From Pseudomonadota bacterium (GTDB lineage: Bacteria > Pseudomonadota > Alphaproteobacteria > Rhizobiales > Rhizobiaceae), in NCBI GenBank assembly GCA_023404095.1, contig JAEYDD010000026.1, positions 124,001-188,000 on the forward strand: a DNA stretch of 64,000 bases. The letters are read 5' to 3'. The notes beneath the pieces were generated by a model that saw nothing but the letters and a program-made list of their open reading frames with translations, searched no databases and was not told where the DNA came from. The translations under genes and the position numbers were made by a program. Shown here piece by piece: positions 42,739 to 50,653 of this stretch; the first letter of the stretch is position 1; each line of letters begins with the position of its first letter.

Positions 42739-43635
42739 TCAGTCACGCGTCATCTTGCGCCACCGGGCGGGCGTCGTGCCGACGTTCTTGCGAAAGACAC
42801 GGGTGAAGTGAGCCTGGTCGGCAAAGCCGGTTTCCGCGGCGATGGCGGTCAGCGGCATGTCATGTTTGAGCAGGATGTTTTTCGCCCGGTCAAGGCGGGC
42901 GTTCATCTGCCACTGATGGGGCGCAAGGCCGGTGGTGGCCTTGAAGGCGTGGCTGAAGTGCGACTGGGAAAGGCCGGTCAGGGCCGCCAGTTCCTCCAGG
43001 CGGATGCTGCGCAGGCAATTCTCGTCGATGTAGTCGGTCGCCCGCCGCAGCTGCCAGGCGGCGAGCTGGCTGCGCTTGCGTGGCTGCGAGCGGTTGACCT
43101 TGAACAGGTCGATGATAAGGGCCAGCGATAGCCCGTCGCCATAGAGATCGTGCAGGGGCTGCGGATTGGAGCATTCCGCAGCGATCAGTTCGGCAAGGGA
43201 CATGATGCGCGGATCGTCGAACATCAGCCGCGGGGTTTCGACCGGTTGGCTGTCGAATTCGTCGGCCAGACGCTGCCGCAGAATATCGATGTCGAAATGC
43301 AGGTCGAGATGCCGGACAAAGCTGAGATCGACCACTTCGGCCCACAGTTCCATCCCGGCCGGGATATAGGAGATTGCCTGGCGATGATAATTCTGCACTG
43401 TGCCCCGGGCGGAAGGCGCGACTTTGAGGTTGCAGATTCCACCGCCCTCGGCTTCGAGGACAATGAAGATGCGTGGATCCTGCCCGACATAGAAGCCGCC
43501 GGCGTTGGGCGCGCATTCCACGTCCCACAGGTCGGCGACAATGCCGTTCCAATGACGACGGCGCAGCCCGCCGACCACATGGAATCCGCTGATCTTGTTG
43601 CTCATGCGCGGCTGAAAATTCATCGCCCAGTCCAT
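42739..43635 (-). CDS. AraC-family transcriptional regulator
   Basis: A 298-residue regulator. The C-terminal 100 residues hold two helix-turn-helix units: RLEELAALTGLSQSHFSHAFK and LTAIAAETGFADQAHFTRVF, closing with FRKNVGTTPARWR. The N-terminal domain (about 1-170) is unlike the sugar-binding AraC cupin and may bind a siderophore or aromatic effector. Start at 43635; ATG at 43623 and 43605 are alternatives. It is 157 bases upstream of the TonB receptor on the same strand and is the natural candidate for its activator, as in other receptor-AraC pairs. Confidence 0.88.
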   Translation of the reverse strand: MDWAMNFQPRMSNKISGFHVVGGLRRRHWNGIVADLWDVECAPNAGGFYVGQDPRIFIVLEAEGGGICNLKVAPSARGTVQNYHRQAISYIPAGMELWAEVVDLSFVRHLDLHFDIDILRQRLADEFDSQPVETPRLMFDDPRIMSLAELIAAECSNPQPLHDLYGDGLSLALIIDLFKVNRSQPRKRSQLAAWQLRRATDYIDENCLRSIRLEELAALTGLSQSHFSHAFKATTGLAPHQWQMNARLDRAKNILLKHDMPLTAIAAETGFADQAHFTRVFRKNVGTTPARWRKMTRD

Positions 43636-43695
43636 CGATGCGGGGACGTCTTCCCGGCACCCAGCGTTTAAACCTTCACTTTATAGTCATATTTT

Positions 43696-43720
43696 ATTGC
43701 AATGCGGTCGGCATTGCAAT
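43696..43720. promoter_or_regulatory. 25-bp inverted repeat upstream of the AraC gene
   Basis: ATTGCAATGC and GCATTGCAAT are perfect 10-base arms around five bases, 61 to 85 bases before the AraC start. No U-run on the minus strand after it, so it looks more like an operator than a terminator for the preceding ABC gene. Confidence 0.5.
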
Positions 43721-43736
43721 CCACCTATGGCGGAGA

Positions 43737-45446
43737 TCAGAACTGTGCCCGAAGCAGGCGGGAATAGATGCCGCCGCGCTGCTGGAGCTCGTCCGGATCG
43801 CCCTGCTCGACGATCCCGCCCTCGTCGATGACGACGATGCGGTCTGCATTGCGGATAGTCGCCAGGCGATGGGCGATGATCAGCGTCGTGCGACCTTTCG
43901 ACAGTTCCGCGAGCGCCTGCTGGATGGCCTGCTCGGTGACGGTGTCCAGCGCCGAGGTTGCCTCGTCCAGGATGAGGATCGGCGGGTTCTTCAGGAAGAT
44001 CCGGGCGATGGCAAGGCGCTGTTTCTGACCGCCGGAGAGCTTGACACCGCGTTCGCCGACGATCGTGTCGAGGCCGGCCGGCAGCATGGCGATCAGGTCG
44101 TCCAGCTTGGCGCGTCGCACCGCCTCCATGATCTCCTCTTCCGTGGCGCCCAGCTTGCCGTAGGCGATGTTCTCACGGATCGAGCCGCCGAAGAGGAAGA
44201 CATCCTGCTGGACGATGCCGATCTGCGCCCGAAGCGATGCCTGCGTGATGTCCCGGATATCGACGCCGCCGATCGAGATGGCGCCGGAACCGACTTCGTA
44301 GAAGCGGGGCAGGAGCGAACAGATCGTCGTCTTGCCGGCGCCGGAAGCGCCGACGAAGGCGATGGATTCTCCGTGCCGTATCGTCAGGTTGAGATCGTCA
44401 AGCACGCGGCGACCGTCGCGGTAGGCGAAGCTGACGTTCCGGTAGACGATGTCGCCTTCGATATGCGCCATGGCGACCGCGTTCGGCCGGTCGGCTATGT
44501 CAGGTTCGGTATCGATCAGGTTCGTGAAGCGGCGGAAGCCGGCAATGCCTTTCGGATAGCTTTCCAGCACGGAGGTGATCTTGTCGATCGGCCGGAAGAA
44601 CACATCGATGAGCAGGATGAAGCTGACGAGGCCGCCATAGCTGAGGCTGTCCTGCATGACGAACCATGTGCCGGTGACCATGACGATCAGCTGCACGAGC
44701 CGGGTGCTCAGGTAACTGAGCGCAATGCTGGCCGTCATGTAGGCGTAGGCGTTCAACTTGGTCTTGCGGTAGTTCTCGTTGTTGACGGAGAAGAGCGCGC
44801 GCTCGTGATCCTCGTTGGCAAAAGCCTTGACGACACGGATGCCGCCGACACTTTCGGCGACCCGGTTGTTGAAGTCGCCGACCTGGCCGAACAGCCTCTC
44901 CCAATTCTGCGTCATGCGCGCGCCGTAGCGGCTGACCAGCCAGGCCATGAAGGGCACGATGATCAGCGTGATCAGCGCCAGTTGCGGATGCACCACGAAC
45001 ATCAGGGCGAACGCGCCGATGAACGTCATGATGGCGATGAAGACATCCTCGGGGCCATGATGGGCGACCTCGCCGACCTCCTCCAGATCCTTCGTGACGT
45101 GGGTGATCAGGCGGCCGGTCTGGTTGTCGTCGAAGTAGGAGAAGGAGAGCTTCTGCAGGTGATCGAAGGCGCTGCGGCGCATGTCCGTCTCGATGCCGAC
45201 GCCGAGCGCATGGCCCCAGTAGTTCACGATCGCCATCAGGATCGTGTTGGTAATGTAAATGCCGAGCAGGACCGCTGCGGCACCGAGGATCATCCCCCAG
45301 TTCCTGCCGGGGAGCAGATCGTCGATGAAATACTTGATGGCAAGCGGAAACCCGAGTTCGAGCAGGCCGGCCAGCACCGCACAGCCGAAATCGAGCGCGA
45401 AGAGCTTTTTGTAGGGAGCGTAGTAGGAAAAGAAACGGACGAGCAT
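43737..45446 (-). CDS. ABC exporter, fused permease-ATPase half-transporter (MsbA/multidrug type)
   Basis: A 569-residue type I exporter half with six helices (about 1-310) and an ATPase domain (330-569). Motifs: Walker A GASGAGKTT, Q-loop QQDVFLFGGSIRENI, signature LSGGQKQRLAIAR, Walker B PILILDEATSALD and switch His in IIAHRL. It would work as a homodimer exporting a lipid, drug or possibly a siderophore. It lies upstream of the AraC and TonB receptor genes on the same strand, 101 bases from the former, which hints at but does not prove a shared iron-related role. Confidence 0.92.
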   Translation of the reverse strand: MLVRFFSYYAPYKKLFALDFGCAVLAGLLELGFPLAIKYFIDDLLPGRNWGMILGAAAVLLGIYITNTILMAIVNYWGHALGVGIETDMRRSAFDHLQKLSFSYFDDNQTGRLITHVTKDLEEVGEVAHHGPEDVFIAIMTFIGAFALMFVVHPQLALITLIIVPFMAWLVSRYGARMTQNWERLFGQVGDFNNRVAESVGGIRVVKAFANEDHERALFSVNNENYRKTKLNAYAYMTASIALSYLSTRLVQLIVMVTGTWFVMQDSLSYGGLVSFILLIDVFFRPIDKITSVLESYPKGIAGFRRFTNLIDTEPDIADRPNAVAMAHIEGDIVYRNVSFAYRDGRRVLDDLNLTIRHGESIAFVGASGAGKTTICSLLPRFYEVGSGAISIGGVDIRDITQASLRAQIGIVQQDVFLFGGSIRENIAYGKLGATEEEIMEAVRRAKLDDLIAMLPAGLDTIVGERGVKLSGGQKQRLAIARIFLKNPPILILDEATSALDTVTEQAIQQALAELSKGRTTLIIAHRLATIRNADRIVVIDEGGIVEQGDPDELQQRGGIYSRLLRAQF

Positions 45447-45573
45447 CTAACCGGAACTCTGGTGCATGCGAAAATGGAGGAACGCCGTCAACTATAACGT
45501 GACGCACGCTTTGGGAAGCCTGTGATGCCCCATTGCCCGCAATGGGCGATCACGTCTCGGCCTGGTGGCAGGC

Positions 45574-45846
45574 TCACACGCCCGATGTCCCGACCACATA
45601 GCCACGGCGCTTCTTGCGCTCCGCCTGCCGGTGCAGGACGCCATGGGCGTCGTCCATGGCCCCCAGGAAGCATGACTTGCTGCGGCCGCGCGAGCCGATA
45701 CGCCCCCAGTGGCGCATGACGGCGACCTCTCCGAACAGTGTCGGCTCGAGCGTCAGGGCGTAGAAGCGGGCCATGTTGCAGGCAGGATCGATGCGGCGAA
45801 GGAAAACGGATTCATCTTTGCGGGGCAGGGGCGGCTTCTGGCTCAT
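45574..45846 (-). CDS. WGR-domain protein
   Basis: A 90-residue protein with a single WGR domain: ESVFLRRIDPACNMARFYALTL, GEVAVMRHWGRIGSRGRSK and a basic HRQAERKKRRGYV end. WGR domains occur in PARPs and bacterial regulators and are thought to bind nucleic acids; free-standing bacterial copies are uncharacterised. Start chosen at 45846 (SQKPPLPRKDESV); an ATG at 45906 adds 20 residues without family character. Convergent and unlinked to its neighbours. Confidence 0.8.
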   Translation of the reverse strand: MSQKPPLPRKDESVFLRRIDPACNMARFYALTLEPTLFGEVAVMRHWGRIGSRGRSKSCFLGAMDDAHGVLHRQAERKKRRGYVVGTSGV

Positions 45847-45972
45847 GCCGCGCAGTGTCGGCGAGGCGGATTCCGCCGTCCAATGAAAGGTTTGAATCGC
45901 TCGCACTCAACCGATTCATCTCGGTGATGGATGATGTTCCTTCAGCGGGCACGAGATCCCCCTGTGCCCCGC

Positions 45973-46007
45973 TTGATAGTTACAAAATTGATAGTTACCA
46001 ATGTAAC
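45973..46007. promoter_or_regulatory. operator-like repeats upstream of hmgA
   Basis: TTGATAGTTAC occurs twice (45973-45983 and 45988-45998), and the second copy forms GTTAC-CAAT-GTAAC (45994-46007). They end 29 bases before hmgA, overlapping the expected promoter. A likely target for the MarR-type regulator encoded at 50045. Confidence 0.5.
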
Positions 46008-46036
46008 CAATTTCGATCTGGCGGAGGAGGCCGATC

Positions 46037-47398
46037 ATGCTGGACAAGTCCGAGGCAGGTGCGCGGGGAGGCGCATTGATCAGCAACAACATCGGCTATA
46101 TGCCCGGCTTCGGCAACGACTTCGAGACCGAATCCTTGCCTGGCGCGCTGCCGCAGGGGCAGAACAGCCCGCAGAAATGCAACTACGGTCTCTATGCGGA
46201 ACAGCTTTCAGGATCGCCCTTTACCGCGCCCCGCGGCACCAACGAGCGTTCATGGCTCTATCGCATTCGCCCAAGCGTGCGCCACACCGGCCGGTTCTCG
46301 AATGCGAGTTATCCGTATTGGAAGTCCGCCCCCTGCCTTGACGATCATTCCCTGCCGCTGGGACAGCTGCGCTGGAATCCGCTACCGGCGCCCGCAGAGC
46401 AACTGACCTTTCTCGAGGGTATCCGTACCATGACGGCGGCGGGAGATGTCATGACCCAGGTGGGGATGGCGGCGCATGCCTATGTCTTCAATGCCGACAT
46501 GACGGACGATTATTTCTTCAACGCCGATGGCGAGCTGCTGGTGGTGCCGCAGACCGGCGCCATCCGCGTCTTCACTGAAATGGGCATCATGGATGTCGAG
46601 CCGCTGGAGATATGCCTCGTTCCGCGCGGCATGCTGTTCAAGGTCGCGCGGATGGGCGAAGGCGATCTCTGGCGCGGCTACATCTGCGAGAACTACGGCG
46701 CCAAGTTCACGCTGCCCGATCGCGGACCGATCGGCGCCAACTGCCTGGCAAACCCGCGCGATTTCAAGACGCCGGTCGCCGCCTTCGAGGACAAGGAGAC
46801 GCCCTGCCGCCTGCACGTCAAATGGTGCGGAAAGTTCTACGTGACCGAGAGCGGCCATTCCCCGCTCGATGTCGTCGCCTGGCACGGCAACTACGCCCCG
46901 TTCAAGTATGACCTGCGCACGTTCTCGCCGGTCGGCGCGATCCTGTTCGACCATCCCGATCCGTCCATCTTCACCGTTCTGACGGCTCCGTCGGGCGAGG
47001 TGGGAACGGCCAATGTCGACTTCGTCATCTTTCCACCACGCTGGCTCGTGGCCGAGCACACCTTCCGCCCGCCCTGGTACCACCGCAACATCATGAGCGA
47101 GTTCATGGGCCTGATCCATGGCCAGTATGACGCAAAGGAGGAGGGATTCGTGCCCGGCGGGATGAGCCTGCACAACATGATGCTGCCGCATGGGCCGGAC
47201 GCTACCGGTTTTGGGAAGGCTTCGAACGGCGAACTGAAGCCGGTCAAGCTCGACAACACCATGGCGTTCATGTTCGAGACCCGCTTTCCCCAGCAGTTGA
47301 CGCGGTTTGCCGCCGAGCTGGAGACGCTGCAGGACAACTACATCGAATGCTGGGATGGGCTGGAACGCAAGTTCGACGGGACGCCGGGCATCAAATGA
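46037..47398 (+). CDS. hmgA: HmgA: homogentisate 1,2-dioxygenase
   Basis: A 453-residue, full-length homogentisate dioxygenase of tyrosine/phenylalanine catabolism, opening the ring of homogentisate to maleylacetoacetate. The start region YMPGFGNDFETESLPGALP is typical, as are the mid-region KVARMGEGDLWRGYICENYG and the iron site FPPRWLVAEHTFRPPWYHRN with NIMSEFMGLI, where His and Glu ligands lie. GGAGGAGG precedes the ATG. The next two steps (fahA, maiA) follow after one opposite-strand gene. Confidence 0.95.
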   Translation: MLDKSEAGARGGALISNNIGYMPGFGNDFETESLPGALPQGQNSPQKCNYGLYAEQLSGSPFTAPRGTNERSWLYRIRPSVRHTGRFSNASYPYWKSAPCLDDHSLPLGQLRWNPLPAPAEQLTFLEGIRTMTAAGDVMTQVGMAAHAYVFNADMTDDYFFNADGELLVVPQTGAIRVFTEMGIMDVEPLEICLVPRGMLFKVARMGEGDLWRGYICENYGAKFTLPDRGPIGANCLANPRDFKTPVAAFEDKETPCRLHVKWCGKFYVTESGHSPLDVVAWHGNYAPFKYDLRTFSPVGAILFDHPDPSIFTVLTAPSGEVGTANVDFVIFPPRWLVAEHTFRPPWYHRNIMSEFMGLIHGQYDAKEEGFVPGGMSLHNMMLPHGPDATGFGKASNGELKPVKLDNTMAFMFETRFPQQLTRFAAELETLQDNYIECWDGLERKFDGTPGIK

Positions 47399-47430
47399 TG
47401 TGGGAAAGCATGATGGCTGCGGCGGTCCGG

Positions 47431-47994
47431 TCAGCCACCGCCCTGCCAGGCCTTCACCGCCTCCAGCGGCCAGACCAGCATCAGGATGTTCAATGCCAGA
47501 CCGTCGCGGATAAGGTAGGTCGTCACCGCCTCGAAAACGATGATGATTGCAATGCTGGCCCAGACGGGAAGCCGGGCTGCAAGGAAGAAGCCGATCACCA
47601 TCGCGGCGATGTCTGCGGCCGAATTGATGATGCTGTCGCCGTAGTAGTCCAGCGAGATGGTCGCCTCGCGATAGCGATTGATGATGAAATCGGTGTTCTC
47701 GAAGATCTCCCACGCACACTCGACGACGAGTGCCAGTGCCAGGCGGGTCACGATGCTGGCGCGTGGAAGAAGCCATGTGAAAAGGGCGTAGAACAGGATG
47801 CCGTGAATGATGTGGCTCGGCGTGTACCAGTCGGTCAGGTGCTGCGAGTTTTCCGAGGACACGACCACGCCGTGCCAGAGCTTCACATAGCCGCATTTGC
47901 AGATCCAGATTCGCCCCATCAGGTGCAGGATTACAGCTGTAACGGCGATGGCGGCGGCGGCGATGCCAAGGGACTTCACAAACGTGCGGTTCAA
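47431..47994 (-). CDS. DUF2585 (UPF0314) membrane protein
   Basis: A 187-residue protein with about five helices and conserved polar motifs: WICKCGYVKLWHG, ENSQHLTDWYTPSHIIHG, and ECAWEIFENTDFIINRYREAT with YYGDSIINS. These match DUF2585, common in Rhizobiales and of unknown function. It sits on the opposite strand between hmgA and fahA, so it interrupts the homogentisate genes. Start at ATG 47994. Confidence 0.9.
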   Translation of the reverse strand: MNRTFVKSLGIAAAAIAVTAVILHLMGRIWICKCGYVKLWHGVVVSSENSQHLTDWYTPSHIIHGILFYALFTWLLPRASIVTRLALALVVECAWEIFENTDFIINRYREATISLDYYGDSIINSAADIAAMVIGFFLAARLPVWASIAIIIVFEAVTTYLIRDGLALNILMLVWPLEAVKAWQGGG

Positions 47995-48088
47995 GCGGGA
48001 GATTCCTCAGGCGGGCTGACGTGACAGGCGACGCGTCAAGGCGAAGATGCCATAGTGGCGTGGGAGAATACAAGACCAGGGAGAGAGC

Positions 48089-49105
48089 ATGAAACTTGCC
48101 ACACTCAAGGATAGTACCCGCGACGGCAGGCTGGTGGTCGTGTCGAGGGATCTGACCCGCTGTTCCGAAGTCGGGCACATCGCCCGCACATTGCAGGCGG
48201 CGCTAGACGACTGGGCGCATGCCGGTCCGCGCCTGGCTCGCGTTGCGGAAGGCATCGAAACCGGCTCGCAGCCCACCATCCGCTTTCATGAACACGAAGC
48301 GGCCTCGCCTTTGCCGCGTGCGTATCAGTGGGCCGACGGCTCGGCCTATGTGAACCATGTGGAACTGGTGCGAAAGGCCCGTAACGCCGAAATGCCGGCG
48401 AGCTTCTGGACCGATCCGCTGATCTATCAGGGTGGCTCGGACAGCTTTCTCGGCCCGCGCGATCCGATCGTGGTGGCAGATGTAGCCTACGGCATCGACA
48501 TGGAGGGGGAGATTGCGGTCGTCGTCGACGACGTGCCGATGGGCGCAAGCGTCGAGGAAGCGCGCGCTGCCATCCGGCTGGTGATGCTCGTCAACGATGT
48601 GTCGCTGCGCGGCCTGATCCCGGGAGAACTTGCGAAGGGTTTCGGTTTCTTCCAGTCCAAGCCGTCTTCTGCGTTTTCGCCGGTTGCCGTAACGCCGGAC
48701 GAGCTGGGAGAGGCCTGGGATGGCGGCAGGCTGCACCTTCCGCTGCTCGTCTCGCTGAATGGCAAACTGTTCGGGCGCGCCAATGCCGGTATCGACATGA
48801 CCTTCGATTTCGGCCAGCTCATCGCGCATGCGGCAAGGACCCGGCCGCTGGTGGCGGGCTCCGTGATCGGCTCGGGCACGGTGTCCAACAAGCTCGACGG
48901 TGGACCGGGCAAGCCCGTCTCGGAAGGGGGGGGCGGCTACTCCTGCATCGCCGAGATCCGAACCATCGAGACGATCGAGACCGGCGCGCCGAAAACCCCG
49001 TTCATGACCTTCGGCGACACGGTGCGCATCGAGATGAAAGACGGCGCGGGTCATTCGATCTTCGGTGCGATCGAGCAGACGGTGAAGCAATATAAACGCG
49101 ACTGA
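48089..49105 (+). CDS. fahA: FahA: fumarylacetoacetase family hydrolase
   Basis: A 338-residue FAA-hydrolase protein. N-terminal domain about 1-80; catalytic domain with GIDMEGEIAVVVDDVP, VMLVNDVSLRGLIP, SKPSSAFSPVAVTPD, and SVIGSGTVSNKL. In the gene order with maiA and hmgA it should split fumarylacetoacetate to fumarate and acetoacetate, the last step of tyrosine degradation. GGGAGAGAGC precedes the ATG. Confidence 0.9.
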   Translation: MKLATLKDSTRDGRLVVVSRDLTRCSEVGHIARTLQAALDDWAHAGPRLARVAEGIETGSQPTIRFHEHEAASPLPRAYQWADGSAYVNHVELVRKARNAEMPASFWTDPLIYQGGSDSFLGPRDPIVVADVAYGIDMEGEIAVVVDDVPMGASVEEARAAIRLVMLVNDVSLRGLIPGELAKGFGFFQSKPSSAFSPVAVTPDELGEAWDGGRLHLPLLVSLNGKLFGRANAGIDMTFDFGQLIAHAARTRPLVAGSVIGSGTVSNKLDGGPGKPVSEGGGGYSCIAEIRTIETIETGAPKTPFMTFGDTVRIEMKDGAGHSIFGAIEQTVKQYKRD

Positions 49106-49166
49106 CGAAAAGGCGGGTCGTCCCGCATGACGGAGGACCCGCCCGCGTTGCGACACGAGAGACAAC

Positions 49167-49817
49167 ATGTCGAACGAAATCGTTCTCTACGACTATTGGC
49201 GTTCTTCGGCGAGCTATCGGGTCCGTATCGCCCTTAACAGCCTCGGGATCGCCTTCAAGACACTGCCCGTGAACCTTCTGGATGGTGAGCACAAGGCGGC
49301 TGCGCATCTTCGCCGCAATCCGCAAGGTCTGGTGCCCGCGCTGGAAATCGACGGTCTGATGATGACGCAATCGCTTGCGATCATCGAATACCTTGCCGAA
49401 ACCCGCGGCGGATCGGGATTGCTGCCCGACGATGCTTCCGGCCGCCAGCGGGTTCGGGCGCTCGCCTACGCGGTTGCTATGGACATTCACCCGATCTGCA
49501 ATCTGGGCGTGGTCGGCCACGTGATGGAATTGACGGCGGGCAACGAGGCGGCAAAAGGGGCTTGGATGAAGAAGTTCATCGGCGAGGGGCTGCTGGCCGT
49601 GGAGCGGATGCTGGACGATCCGCGAACCGGCGTTTTCTGCCATGGCAACAGTCCGACGATCGCCGACATGTGCCTCGTACCACAGGTCTATAACGCTGAT
49701 CGCTGGGGTGTGGATCTTTCGGCGTTCGGCCGTGTCCGGCGCATCGTCGCTCTCTGCAATGAACAGTCTGCCTTCCGTGCAGCCCATCCCGATCGGACGA
49801 AATTGCAGTCCACATGA
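49167..49817 (+). CDS. maiA: MaiA: maleylacetoacetate isomerase (zeta-class GST)
   Basis: A 216-residue zeta-class glutathione transferase. The N-terminal active-site SSASYRVRIALN (residues 13-24) holds the catalytic Ser, followed by NPQGLVPALEIDG and TQSLAIIEYLAE of the thioredoxin-fold domain. The C-terminal helical domain has HPICNLGVV and SPTIADMCLVPQVYNA. Converts maleylacetoacetate to fumarylacetoacetate with glutathione. It follows fahA by 61 bases. Confidence 0.93.
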   Translation: MSNEIVLYDYWRSSASYRVRIALNSLGIAFKTLPVNLLDGEHKAAAHLRRNPQGLVPALEIDGLMMTQSLAIIEYLAETRGGSGLLPDDASGRQRVRALAYAVAMDIHPICNLGVVGHVMELTAGNEAAKGAWMKKFIGEGLLAVERMLDDPRTGVFCHGNSPTIADMCLVPQVYNADRWGVDLSAFGRVRRIVALCNEQSAFRAAHPDRTKLQST

Positions 49818-50044
49818 GGTGTGCCATTTTGCGGCGAATAGAAGCAGCGGCAGGCCCGTCATGCATGGGATGGGGCAGTGCGTCGAAACCTTGCAGCCAC
49901 GGCATTTATGTCGTCGATGGCAAGGTGCGGCGCCGTCGTTATCCCCTCGCATATGGCATTCCATTGAGAAGCATCGTGGCACCGGAAACGCGGCGATCCA
50001 AAGCCCGCAAACGGCCGCCAACGCGTAATCTCGGATAGACGACC

Positions 50045-50545
50045 ATGAGCGAACCAACACAAGCCTTTGTCCCGCGTCTAGCCGACGATCGCCTGCTGCC
50101 GCGCAACACGCTCCGTTCCCTGCCGATCGCGTTGTTGCGGGCGCGCGAGGCCGTGATGAGCCATTTTCGACCGATGCTTGCGGCGTACGATGTAACAGAG
50201 CAGCAGTGGCGGGTTATCCGCGTGCTGGCGGAGGCTGGGACGCTGGATGCTTCGGAGGTGGCCGAGAAGGCCTTCATTCTAGCGCCGAGCCTCACCCGGA
50301 TGATCAAGTCGCTAGAGGAACGCGGATACATCACGCGCAGCAAGGACAAGGATGACGGCAGGCGGATTCTGCTGGAAGTCGCTCCCGCCGGCATGGCGCT
50401 TATCAACGAGGTCACGCCGAACACGCACGCAATCTACACCGAAATAGAGAAGCGGTACGGGAAGGAACGGGTAGAGCACCTGATCGACCTCCTGGAGGAG
50501 ATGGCCATGCTGAAGGAGGCATCGCCATCCGATCGCGAGCATTGA
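50045..50545 (+). CDS. MarR-family regulator (HpaR-like)
   Basis: A 166-residue winged-helix protein. LPIALLRAREAVMSHFRPML and AYDVTEQQWRVIRVLAE are typical of the HpaR branch that controls aromatic catabolism; the recognition region is LAPSLTRMIKSLEERGYI and the wing SKDKDDGRRILLEVA. Position after maiA suggests it controls the homogentisate genes, with the GTTAC repeats before hmgA as target. An effector such as homogentisate is likely but inferred. A terminator follows. Confidence 0.88.
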   Translation: MSEPTQAFVPRLADDRLLPRNTLRSLPIALLRAREAVMSHFRPMLAAYDVTEQQWRVIRVLAEAGTLDASEVAEKAFILAPSLTRMIKSLEERGYITRSKDKDDGRRILLEVAPAGMALINEVTPNTHAIYTEIEKRYGKERVEHLIDLLEEMAMLKEASPSDREH

Positions 50546-50571
50546 ACCCTGTCAGCTCAGGTTGAGTAAAT

Positions 50572-50608
50572 CGCCCCCGCCATGACGACATGGCGGAGGC
50601 GATTTTTA
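50572..50608 (+). terminator. Rho-independent terminator after the MarR gene
   Basis: An inner 8-bp stem (CCGCCATG / CATGGCGG) with a four-base loop is extended by four more pairs after one mismatch, then followed by ATTTTTAT. Lies between convergent MarR and gabD genes. Confidence 0.8.
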
Positions 50609-50653
50609 TCTGACTTGATGGCGAATGGCGCAAGGACCATTCGCGTAGCGGCT

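Noticed and set aside
43638..45497. 619-residue open frame on the plus strand
   Set aside because: Antisense to the ABC exporter with all its ATPase motifs; acidic, low-complexity translation.
49814..50038. 74-residue open frame between maiA and the MarR gene
   Set aside because: No ribosome site, basic random-looking composition and no family features; treated as intergenic.
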